Assembly: GCF_013385825.1 (NCBI RefSeq)
Contig: NZ_JACAPG010000011.1
Coordinates: 382,015 to 446,014 of the forward strand
Origin: Pseudomonas reactans
GTDB lineage: Bacteria; Pseudomonadota; Gammaproteobacteria; Pseudomonadales; Pseudomonadaceae
DNA length: 64,000 bases
Reading direction: 5' to 3'
The notes under the pieces are model-generated. The model saw nothing but the letters and a program-made list of their open reading frames with translations, searched no databases and was not told the DNA's origin. This document shows, piece by piece, positions 1 to 7,371 of the stretch. How positions within the stretch are numbered: the first letter of the stretch is position 1; every line of letters starts with the position of its first letter. Made by a program: the position numbers and the translations under genes.

Positions 1-58
1 ATCACCCAAATAACGGATATGTACCCGATCAGATCCAACATCCAGGTCGGCTGTCAGG

Positions 59-86
59 CCGCCATCGCAGGCAAGCCAGCTCCTAC
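59..86. repeat. Solitary REP-like element
   Basis: The stretch carries the GCAAGCC core and the CTCCTAC end seen again in the paired elements near 4.3 kb and 44.2 kb. A more degenerate copy (GGGCAAGCCCAC, then GGTTCCTCC) may lie at about 130-172. The rest of bases 1-304 shows no convincing gene; the short frame at 208-414 overlaps the ABC gene in another frame and resembles nothing. Confidence 0.6.
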
Positions 87-304
87 AGTTAGATTGCGGT
101 GTGACAGTTAGGTAGTGGTTGTCTGGTAGGCCGCCTTCTCGGGCAAGCCCACATTCGAGTCGGTTCCTCCAGGCGCAATCCCAATCACCGCTGTCCCAAT
201 CCCGCGCATGATCCGGCCCGATCCCGTGCGCCACAAATCTGTCATCCGTTCATCCTCTGCTCACCAACAACAAACAAGTCCGGCGTACCGGACGAGGAGG
301 GGCG

Positions 305-1119
<815 letters not shown>

Positions 1120-1123
<4 letters not shown>

Positions 1124-1884
1124 TCCAGGTCTATCGCTTGCTGTTCCTGGTGTTCCTGATGCTGTTGTGGGAAGGCGTGTCACGCTGGTTTGGCGTGGAA
1201 TTCTTCATCAGCCGCCCTTCGGCCGTGGCCCAGAGTCTGTGGAAAATCCTGCTCAATGGCGTGTTTTTCTACCATGCCGGCATCACCACCCTGGAGGCGG
1301 TGCTGGGCTTTTTCTTCGGCTCCCTCGCGGGCTTGATCGCAGGCCTTGTATTGGGCCGTGCCAAGTTGTTGGCTGACATCCTCGATCCGTTTTTGACCGC
1401 GTTCTACAGCCTGCCGAAAGTGGCGCTGGCGCCGCTGTTCATCCTCTGGTTCGGTATCGGTCTGCCGATGAAAGTCATCCTCACCGCCGCGGTGGTGTTC
1501 TTCCTGGTGTTCCTCAACACCTACAGCGGCGTGCGCAACGTGTCCCGCGAGCAACTGACTATCCTGCGCCTGATGGGCGCCAAGGAGCGCGACCTGCTGA
1601 CCATGGTGGTGATCCCCTCGGCCTTCACCTGGGTGTTCACCGGCCTGCGGTTGTCGGTGCCCTATGCGCTGATCGGCGCGCTGGTGGGCGAGATCATCGC
1701 CGCCAACCGTGGCCTGGGCTACCTGCTGTCGGATGCGGCCTCGCAGTTCGACACCGCCGGCGTGTTTGCCGCACTGGTGGGGATCATTGCCCTGGCGCTG
1801 ATCCTGAACACGGCGGTGAAGCTGGCTGAAAGCAAGCTGATGCCGTGGAAAGCCAATGAAGCGGAACGTGAAGTCGCGGTTTAA
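1120..1884 (+). CDS. ABC transporter permease, SsuC/TauC-type
   Basis: A 254-residue inner-membrane permease with about six hydrophobic segments. The EAA-like coupling loop (LRLMGAKERDLLTMVVIPSA) sits around residues 149-168, where it would contact the ATPase. The length fits BPD_transp_1 permeases of the nitrate/taurine class. Its ATG overlaps the ATPase stop in an ATGA arrangement, and the substrate-binding gene follows after about 25 bases, so the three genes form one importer. Confidence 0.92.
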
Positions 1885-1908
1885 CCCCCTCTGGTTTGGA
1901 GCTTGATC

Positions 1909-2949
1909 ATGCTTAAGCGTCTTGTGATTGCCGGTCTGTTGTGCGCTGCCTTCCTGCCCGCCGCCCAGGCCCAGGACCTCACCAAGGTCACCCTGGCATT
2001 CCCCAGCGAAGGCTTTCTGTATGTGCCGATCTACGTCGCGCAGAAGCAGGGCTACTTCGCCGAAGAAGGCCTGAATGTGGAAGTGATCGTGTTTCAAAAG
2101 GGCGGCTCGGCGGCGTTGACGGCCGTGCTCGGCCGCGACGCGGATGCCTACGTCGGCCTGCCGGCGGTCGCGGTGCGCGCGCGTTCCAAAGGCCAGAACG
2201 TGCAGGCGTTTGCCGCCGTGCAGACCCAATTCGGCAGCACCGTGGTAATCGATGGCGAGTCGGCGCGCAAGGCTGGGGTGTCGGCCGCGTCGCCCATTTC
2301 GGCGCGTGCCCAAGCCCTCAAAGGCTTGAAGATCGGCGTGACCGGCCCCGGCAGCACCACCGACATGCTGGTGCGCTACCTGGCCAAGGACGCCGGCCTG
2401 AACCCGGACAAGGACTTCACCATCATGCCTATCGGTGGCGCGCCGAACATGCTGGCAGCGTTTTCCCAGGGCAGCATCAACGGCTTCTCGCTGTCGCCGC
2501 CCACCGTCACCACGGCGGCGCAGCAGGGCGGGTTTGTGCTGATGGACCTGGCCAAAGGTGAATACAAACCGTTGGACGGCTTCCTGTTCACCGCGATGAT
2601 CGCCCGCGAGGACTGGTTGAGCAGCAACAAGGCCACCGCCGAGAAACTGGTGCGCGCTATCTGGAAAGCCGAGCACCTGATCGCCAGCGAACCGGACAAG
2701 GCCCGCGAGTCGGTGCGCCCGTACTTCGCCCACACCGATGCGGCGATCTTCGACGCAGCCTGGACGGCTTCGTTGCCGTCCTACCCGGCCACGCCGCGTA
2801 TCGAAAAAGACGGCGTCGAGAAGAACATCAGTTTCATGAACGCCGTCGAGAATGATCCGGTGACACTCGACCCGCAGCAGGTCTACACCAACACCATCGT
2901 CGACGCCGTGGCGCCGACTGTTTCCACCCTCAAGGGAGAGGCGAAATGA
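1909..2949 (+). CDS. ABC transporter substrate-binding protein, NMT1/SsuA-like
   Basis: A periplasmic binding protein of 346 residues. A Sec signal (MLKRLVIAGLLCAAFLPAAQ, cleavage after AQA) is followed by the NMT1/SsuA-like opening in which the protein describes a YVAQKQGYFAEEGL helix near residues 40-53. ATG 1909 is preferred over TTG 1903 because TTTGGAG ends 8 bases before it. It is the last importer component and is followed by the PhzF-like gene with a 4-base overlap. The family binds sulfonates, nitrate, pyrimidine precursors or thiamine-related compounds; which one applies here is unknown. Confidence 0.9.
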   Translation: MLKRLVIAGLLCAAFLPAAQAQDLTKVTLAFPSEGFLYVPIYVAQKQGYFAEEGLNVEVIVFQKGGSAALTAVLGRDADAYVGLPAVAVRARSKGQNVQAFAAVQTQFGSTVVIDGESARKAGVSAASPISARAQALKGLKIGVTGPGSTTDMLVRYLAKDAGLNPDKDFTIMPIGGAPNMLAAFSQGSINGFSLSPPTVTTAAQQGGFVLMDLAKGEYKPLDGFLFTAMIAREDWLSSNKATAEKLVRAIWKAEHLIASEPDKARESVRPYFAHTDAAIFDAAWTASLPSYPATPRIEKDGVEKNISFMNAVENDPVTLDPQQVYTNTIVDAVAPTVSTLKGEAK

Positions 2950-3830
2950 CGCCCGAGGTTCATCTGGTCAATGTATTTCCCGCCACCGCGCGTGGCGGCA
3001 ACCCGGCGCCCACCGTGGCGCTGGCCGACGGCATGAGTGATGCCGACATGCAGCAAGTCGCCCGGGACTACGGGCATGAGTGCGGCTTTGTGTTTGCCGC
3101 ACCGGCCGGCAGCGATTTTGATTTTGCCCTGCGTTTCTGGGTGCCCAACCATGAGATGGAAATGTGCGGCCATGCCACCGTCGGCGCCATTTGGCTGCTG
3201 GATCAATTGGGCATGCTGCACAAGGAGCGCCTGGCGCTGTGGACGTTGAGCGGGCGGGTTGATGCACGGATTACCCATGCCGGAACGCCGCAGATTCAAG
3301 TCGAAATCAGCCAACCCAAGGGGCAGGTTGAAACCTTGAGCGACCCGCAGGTGGAGGCCGAAATTCTGTCGGTGTTGGGCATCACGTCCAATGAACTGGC
3401 GCCGTTGCCGATCCAGAACGCCCGCACCAGCCGCGTCAAAACACTGGTTGCGCTCAAAAGCGTGGCGGTGCTGGACAGCCTCAAGCCGGACTTCCGCCGC
3501 ATGGAGCAACTGTGCGAGCGCATTGGTTCCACGGGGTTGTATCCCTACGCGCCGTCGGACCTTGAAGGTCGCCAGTTTGATGCACGGCAATTCCCCAAAT
3601 CCTCGGGGTACCCGGAAGACGCCGCCACTGGTATCGCCGCCGCGGCCTTGTCTTTTGGCCTGCTGGAAAACGGCTTGGTGACCGCTGACGATCGTCCGGT
3701 GTACATCCGCCAAGGCCGCGCGATGGGCCGGCCTTCGCAGATTTCGCTGCGCTTTCGTCACGATGCGGCAGGGCAGCTACAGGGTTGCTGGTTGGGCGGG
3801 CATGTGGAATTTGTCGAGGAGCCGGCATGA
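2946..3830 (+). CDS. PhzF-family isomerase/epimerase
   Basis: A 294-residue protein of the PhzF/diaminopimelate-epimerase fold. It opens with VFPATARGGNPAPTVAL, carries the HECGFVF segment around residue 45 where PhzF has its catalytic Glu, then the GHATVGA motif, and ends with PEDAATGIAAAAL. PhzF isomerises trans-2,3-dihydro-3-hydroxyanthranilate in phenazine synthesis, but no other phz gene is present, so this is an uncharacterised family member. It overlaps the importer binding protein upstream by 4 bases and the RidA-like gene downstream by 4 bases, which places it in the same operon, probably processing the imported compound. Confidence 0.88.
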   Translation: MTPEVHLVNVFPATARGGNPAPTVALADGMSDADMQQVARDYGHECGFVFAAPAGSDFDFALRFWVPNHEMEMCGHATVGAIWLLDQLGMLHKERLALWTLSGRVDARITHAGTPQIQVEISQPKGQVETLSDPQVEAEILSVLGITSNELAPLPIQNARTSRVKTLVALKSVAVLDSLKPDFRRMEQLCERIGSTGLYPYAPSDLEGRQFDARQFPKSSGYPEDAATGIAAAALSFGLLENGLVTADDRPVYIRQGRAMGRPSQISLRFRHDAAGQLQGCWLGGHVEFVEEPA

Positions 3831-4294
3831 GTATTCGCGAGCGTATCGCCGCCTTGGGCTTGCAACTGCCCGAGGCGCCAGGCCCCAAGGGTGACTATGT
3901 GCCGGTGACGATTCATGCGGGTGTGGCCTATGTGAGTGGGCAAGTGTGCCGGCTGGGCGATGGCGTGATCAGAGGACCGGTGACGGACCAGACCTCGCCA
4001 GCGCGGGTGACCCAAGCCGGTCAAACCTGCGCGTTGCGTGCCTTGAGCGTGCTGGATCAGGCGGTAGGGTTGGAGAATGTCGAGCGCATTCTGTTTGTGC
4101 GTGGCTTTGTGTATGGCGGCGAGGGTTTCCAGAGTTTTTCCAACGTGGTCGACGGCGCTTCCCAGGTGTTGATCGATGTGTTCGGTGAGCAGGGCCGGCA
4201 TGCGCGGTCGGCGGTGGGCGTGGCGGGGCTGCCCAGTGGCGGCATGCTGGAATTGGAGGTCACCGCAGTCATTAAGCACAACTCCCATCTGTAG
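3827..4294 (+). CDS. RidA/YjgF-family protein
   Basis: A 155-residue cytoplasmic protein. The start ATG 3827 overlaps the PhzF-like stop; longer frames upstream would run into that gene. The C-terminal half has the RHARSAVGVAGLP block, whose arginine corresponds to the one that binds the substrate carboxylate in RidA. Family members hydrolyse reactive enamine/imine intermediates, often released by PLP enzymes or amine oxidation. Slightly longer than canonical RidA (about 128 residues), it belongs to the longer YjgF subfamilies. Position as last gene of the importer operon suggests it clears an imine formed from the imported substrate. Confidence 0.88.
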   Translation: MSIRERIAALGLQLPEAPGPKGDYVPVTIHAGVAYVSGQVCRLGDGVIRGPVTDQTSPARVTQAGQTCALRALSVLDQAVGLENVERILFVRGFVYGGEGFQSFSNVVDGASQVLIDVFGEQGRHARSAVGVAGLPSGGMLELEVTAVIKHNSHL

Positions 4295-4378
4295 GAGCTG
4301 GCTTGCCAGCGATCGCGGTGGCCCTGTCACCAACGTGCTGACTGACATACCGCCATCGCCGGCAAGCCGGCTCCTACA
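4291..4378. repeat. REPIN (two inverted REP elements)
   Basis: Two imperfect inverted copies lie back to back: GTAGGAGCTGGCTTGCCAGC at 4291-4310 and the complement ending GCCGGCTCCTAC at 4350-4378, separated by about 40 bases. The arrangement would form a long hairpin. It sits directly after the importer operon and before the lipoprotein gene, so it may also act as a transcript end. Confidence 0.85.
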
Positions 4379-4428
4379 GGGTTTGTGGCAGAATGCCGGC
4401 CTTTACGCGTATCTCGCAAAGGTGCCCC

Positions 4429-5049
4429 TTGAGCGCAGGCAAAACCGTCGGACTGCTGTTACTCACTTCACTATTAGCGGCGTGCGGCACCTCACCGCCA
4501 CGCACGCCCAATGACCTCTGCGGCATCTTCCGCGAAAAGGACGACTGGTACGACGCCGCCAAAGTCACGCAAAAAAGCTGGGGCGTGCCGATCCAGGTGC
4601 CGTTCGCCATCATGTACCAGGAGTCCGGCTTCCGCCAGGACGCCCTGGCCCCGCGCAAATACCTGCTGTGGATCATCCCCTGGGGCCGCGTCTCCACCGC
4701 CGCCGGCTACGCCCAGGCCAAGGACGAAGTGTGGAACGACTACCGCAAGAGCACCGGTCGCAGCGGCGCCAGTCGCCAGGACTTCGACGACGCCATCGAC
4801 TTTGTCGGCTGGTACATGGACAAGACCTACACCGTCAACGGCGTCTACAAATACGACGCCTACGGCCAGTACCTGAACTACCACGAAGGCTGGGGTGGCT
4901 ACCGCCAACGCACCTACGCCGCCAAGGCCTGGCTGCCGCCGGTGGCCAGCAAGGTGCAGGCGCGTTCACAGCTGTATGCGGCGCAGTATGCGCGGTGCAA
5001 GGATGATTTGGGGAGGGGGTTTTGGAGTCGGTTTTGGCGGTGGTTGTGA
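4429..5049 (+). CDS. Lipoprotein with lysozyme/SLT-like domain
   Basis: A predicted lipoprotein of 206 residues. From TTG 4429 the sequence reads as a short basic N-terminus, a hydrophobic run and a lipobox LLAAC with the lipidated Cys at residue 19; AAAGG lies about 7 bases upstream. The longer ATG 4393 start would bury the signal. Residues around 60-66 contain IMYQESGFR, matching the catalytic-Glu motif (ESGF) of soluble lytic transglycosylases, so cleavage of peptidoglycan glycan strands is likely. It stands alone between a REPIN and a hairpin. The exact enzyme class is inferred only from this motif and the Trp/Tyr-rich C-terminal half. Confidence 0.75.
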   Translation: MSAGKTVGLLLLTSLLAACGTSPPRTPNDLCGIFREKDDWYDAAKVTQKSWGVPIQVPFAIMYQESGFRQDALAPRKYLLWIIPWGRVSTAAGYAQAKDEVWNDYRKSTGRSGASRQDFDDAIDFVGWYMDKTYTVNGVYKYDAYGQYLNYHEGWGGYRQRTYAAKAWLPPVASKVQARSQLYAAQYARCKDDLGRGFWSRFWRWL

Positions 5050-5083
5050 TGCAGTGATTTAACCCTTGTGGTGAGTATGCTTG

Positions 5084-5123
5084 TGTGGCGAGCGGGCTTG
5101 TTGTGGCAAGCCCGCTCGCCACA
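5084..5123. terminator. 17-bp perfect hairpin between convergent genes (REP-like)
   Basis: TGTGGCGAGCGGGCTTG at 5084-5100 is exactly complementary to 5107-5123 with a 6-base loop. The GAGCGGGCTTG core is a second REP-like type, distinct from the CTCCTAC type. It lies between the converging lipoprotein and DUF6124 genes and could end transcripts from both, although no T-run follows. Confidence 0.6.
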
Positions 5124-5127
5124 GGGG

Positions 5128-5374
5128 TTAGCTCGGCTGCATACACGCCAGCGACCGATCCACCATCACACTGGCCATGTCCACCAGGTGCATGACCGAC
5201 AGCACCAACGTGCGTGAAGTCCCTTCCAGTTGATCCCCGGCCGTTTGCGCCGCAACGGCGGCACAACGCAACACGCTGCTGGCGTGGGCCAGGGCGTCTT
5301 CGAAGACTGAGGTCTGGGGTGGTGGTGAAGAATTGCAGTTCTGAAGCGGGTGGCGCGGGGACAGGTTTGTCCAT
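5128..5374 (-). pseudogene. DUF6124-family small protein, broken by a +1 frameshift
   Basis: Two overlapping minus frames together make one DUF6124-like protein. The N-terminal piece starts at ATG 5374 (MDKPVPAPPASELQFFTTTP), preceded by a good AGGAG at the right spacing, and the C-terminal piece (FEDALAHASSVLRCAAVAA through MVDRSLACMQPS) continues in the next frame. Dropping one base at about 5305, inside AGTCTTCGAA on the coding strand, joins DLS directly to FEDALAHAS and gives an intact protein of about 81 residues. An alternative TTG start at 5382 in the second frame has its Shine-Dalgarno too close. It is either a real pseudogene or a sequencing error. Function of the family is unknown. 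Confidence 0.65.
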
Positions 5375-5399
5375 GGGTTCAACTCCTAATCTAAGTTGG

Positions 5400-5582
5400 A
5401 ATATCACCACCATCGCTACCAAACGACTTTTAGGGTGGTGACCGTACGCAGATTGGTAGACCGGTGATTAGGACCCGGTGCACCCGAGGGTGCCCTGCGC
5501 ACGGCCACCATAACGCAGGGCCGAAAAAAAGCGCCTTGCAGAAGGGGGCGCTTAGCGCCTAATCACTCGTGGTCTACCAAAC
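5400..5582 (-). promoter_or_regulatory. Structured leader-like element upstream of the DUF6124 gene
   Basis: The element is bounded by complementary arms: TTGGTAGACC(N)TGATTAGG near 5454-5474 and CCTAATCA(N)GGTCTACCAA near 5561-5580. Between them are nested hairpins, including AAGCGCC/GGGCGCTT around 5530-5553 and GGTGCACCCGAGGGTGCC near 5479-5497. On the minus strand it precedes the DUF6124 start, so it would be transcribed as a 5' leader or be a dispersed repeat. Pseudomonas fluorescens genomes are known to hold several dispersed non-REP repeat families; membership was not tested. Confidence 0.5.
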
Positions 5583-5883
5583 CCCGAGTCACTGAATTGG
5601 CAGTGACCGACGAAGACTAGCCACGTGATTTGAGTGGCGCAAGCGGCTGGGATTCTCTCGGAAACGTCCTGCGAGTTAAAGCGAAATGTCACTGATTTGA
5701 GGTGTGTCATCTCTCCAACATTCCGTATGGCGCCGTAAGATCAAGGCACAAATACTGACATTAGTTCTCTGGCGCAAAGGTTTCGCACATCGTCATCATC
5801 ACGGCACGCAAGCTTGCTTGAGGGGCAGCGGGCTTTTTTCATTGGTGTGTCATGTGTGTACAAAAAACGCATTGCCATTTAGC
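5583..5883. other. Gene-free stretch upstream of hicA
   Basis: About 300 bases without a credible gene. A small hairpin GTCACTG/CAGTGAC lies at about 5588-5607. The segment GCACGCAAGCTTGCTTG followed by GGGCTTTTTT near 5802-5837 resembles a weak intrinsic terminator on the plus strand. A copy of GTGTGTCATGTGTGTAC at about 5844-5860 repeats half of the palindrome found just upstream of hicA. The 62-codon frame at 5704-5892 has atypical composition and no recognisable features. Confidence 0.4.
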
Positions 5884-5902
5884 GGTGTGTAATATACACA
5901 CC
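5884..5902. promoter_or_regulatory. Palindromic operator candidate for hicAB
   Basis: GGTGTGTAATATACACACC is a perfect 8-bp inverted repeat with a 3-base centre, ending 12 bases before the hicA ATG. HicB-type antitoxins with a ribbon-helix-helix or HTH tail autoregulate by binding such palindromes. The TAATAT/TATACA centre could overlap the -10, with TTGCCA at about 5872 as a poor -35. Confidence 0.55.
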
Positions 5903-5914
5903 TAAGGGTGGGCG

Positions 5915-6100
5915 ATGAGAAGTCGAGAGGTGATTGACCTGTTGGTTGCAGATGGTTGGGTTGAGGTGGCGGTGAAGGGGAGTCATCACCAGTTCAAACA
6001 CCCTGTGAAGCGGGGCAGAGTAACCGTCCCTCATCCCAAGTCGGAGATTGCCAAGGGCACTCTGCACAGCATTTTCAAGTCAGCAGGGCTCAAGCAATGA
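5915..6100 (+). CDS. hicA: Type II toxin HicA
   Basis: A 61-residue HicA-family mRNA interferase with a dsRBD-like fold. It begins MRSREVIDLLVADGW and has the conserved KGSHHQF block with the catalytic His at position 24, then the VPHPKSEIAKGTLHSIFKSA C-terminal half typical of the family. The toxin cleaves translated mRNAs and is held inactive by HicB. The antitoxin gene follows 52 bases downstream, and a perfect palindrome lies just upstream. The length matches known HicA proteins, so the toxin looks intact. Confidence 0.93.
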   Translation: MRSREVIDLLVADGWVEVAVKGSHHQFKHPVKRGRVTVPHPKSEIAKGTLHSIFKSAGLKQ

Positions 6101-6152
6101 CTCTGCTGGAGCGTTGGACGAGCGCCGAAGGGGCTCATCCAGAGGAGGATCA

Positions 6153-6554
6153 ATGAAATTCCCAGTGGTAGTGCATAAAGACGCTGACTCGGATTACAGC
6201 GTGACCGTTCCTGACGTGCCGGGGTGTTTCTCGGCGGGTGGATCTTTCTCCGAAGCATTGGATAATGTTCGTGAAGCATTGGCTTTGCACCTTGAAGGCC
6301 TGGTTGCCGATCAAGAACAGCTTCCTCAGGCGCAGGAGGTTGATGCTCATATAGGTAATCCGGATTTCGCCGGTGGTGTCTGGGCGATCATTGACTTTGA
6401 TCTAACGCCCTATCTGGGCAAGTCAGTGCGGTTTAATGCCTCTTTGCCGGAACACCTGTTGCAACGCATTGATGAGCGTGTGCAGAAGGACCATCGCTAT
6501 GCATCGCGGTCAGGGTTCTTGGCGACTGCTGCATTGCGCGAGCTTTCGGCGTAA
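6153..6554 (+). CDS. hicB: Type II antitoxin HicB
   Basis: A 133-residue HicB antitoxin. The N-terminal half (MKFPVVVHKDADSDYSVTVP, then PGCFSAGGSFSEALDNV) is the degraded RNase-H-like fold that covers HicA; the C-terminal tail (RFNASLPEHLLQRIDERV and RSGFLATAAL) looks like a ribbon-helix-helix DNA-binding domain. ATG 6153 is chosen because AGAGGAGGA lies at 6141-6149; an upstream in-frame start at 6048 would overlap hicA. It probably represses the operon through the palindrome at 5884-5902. Confidence 0.93.
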   Translation: MKFPVVVHKDADSDYSVTVPDVPGCFSAGGSFSEALDNVREALALHLEGLVADQEQLPQAQEVDAHIGNPDFAGGVWAIIDFDLTPYLGKSVRFNASLPEHLLQRIDERVQKDHRYASRSGFLATAALRELSA

Positions 6555-6593
6555 ACCAACTCAGGCAAACACTATCTATCCAACGGATTCCCC

Positions 6594-6938
6594 ATGAACC
6601 CCGAAGAACTCCAAATCACCGACATCCGCCCCGGCACCGGCAAAGCCGTGGTCAAAGGCGCGCTGATCACCACCCAATACACCGGCACCCTGGAAGACGG
6701 CACGGTGTTCGACTCCTCCTGGGAGCGCGGCAAGCCGTTCCAGTGTGTGATCGGCACCGGGCGTGTGATCAAGGGCTGGGACCAGGGCTTGATGGGCATG
6801 CAGGTAGGCGGCGTGCGCACCCTGTTCGTGCCGGCGCATCTGGCCTATGGCGAGCGGTCGATGGGGGCGCATATCAAGCCCAACAGCAACCTGCGTTTTG
6901 AGATTGAGTTGCTGGAAGTGCTGACGCGGGACGATTGA
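6594..6938 (+). CDS. FKBP-type peptidyl-prolyl cis-trans isomerase
   Basis: A 114-residue single-domain FKBP without a signal peptide, so cytoplasmic. Family motifs in order are GALITTQYTGTLEDGTVFDS, a GKPFQCVIGTGRVIKGWDQG stretch around residues 44-63 and the HLAYGERSMG and LRFEIELLEV strands at the end. It catalyses proline isomerisation in folding clients. It follows hicB by about 40 bases but with no functional link, and is probably an independent housekeeping-like gene. Confidence 0.92.
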   Translation: MNPEELQITDIRPGTGKAVVKGALITTQYTGTLEDGTVFDSSWERGKPFQCVIGTGRVIKGWDQGLMGMQVGGVRTLFVPAHLAYGERSMGAHIKPNSNLRFEIELLEVLTRDD

Positions 6939-6982
6939 GCGCTTCCTGAACCCACCCTGAAGAATCCTCTTATTCCCCATAT

Positions 6983-7003
6983 GTAAACTTTCCTACGGTT
7001 TAC
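6983..7003. promoter_or_regulatory. Inverted repeat GTAAAC-N9-GTTTAC upstream of the mgtA leader
   Basis: GTAAAC at 6983-6988 faces GTTTAC at 6998-7003, 369 bases before the mgtA start. The half-sites resemble the GTTTA units of PhoP boxes, but those are direct repeats, so the match to PhoP is only partial. A role in mgtA control is inferred from position. Confidence 0.3.
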
Positions 7004-7013
7004 TCTCTCATCA

Positions 7014-7371
7014 TCGGGGCGTAAGCTTCGCGCGTTTTCATCAATAGCGGAGACCCTCAGTGGGTACTTGTTCGAGTGACAGTAGTCGGCCGGTTTCGGT
7101 AACCGGCACAGGCTTGGCAAGGTAACGCGCATTTTTCCGATGCCGTTGTCTCGCCACTAATAGCGAGAAGCGGCATCCCGGCAGCGGCCAGTCCTGGCAC
7201 CTGCCCGAATCCCTCTCATCGACGCTGACCAGCACCCGGCTCACCCTCGGGATGCTACGGACGCGCCTGTCTTTTACGACAGGCGGGCCAAGCTGGCTGT
7301 GCCTATAAAACGGGCGCGGTGCAGACGGCGGTACCTGCACGACGGTTTTTTCCTCGCGCAGGAGTAACACC
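7014..7371 (+). promoter_or_regulatory. Long structured 5' leader of mgtA
   Basis: This gene-free region holds several consecutive hairpins in the mgtA direction: GCCGGTT/AACCGGC at 7089-7107, an extended stem at 7139-7177 (GATGCCG pairing with CGGCATC, inner GTCTCGC with GCGAGA), GCCTGTC/GACAGGC at 7265-7284, and GTGCAG/CTGCAC at 7319-7340 followed by a TTTTTT tract at 7345-7350. The mgtA genes of enteric bacteria are controlled by a long Mg2+-sensing leader; this one shares position, not obvious sequence. The last hairpin plus U-tract could be an attenuator. The minus-strand frames across it look like shadows. Confidence 0.45.

Noticed and set aside
1180..2733. A 517-codon minus-strand frame opposite the ABC permease and binding protein
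   Set aside because: Composition (His, Gln, Arg, Gly-rich) is that of an antisense shadow of well-identified genes.
6983..7003. A PhoP box upstream of mgtA
   Set aside because: The GTAAAC/GTTTAC units are inverted rather than the direct repeat of PhoP sites; kept only as a weak inverted repeat feature.
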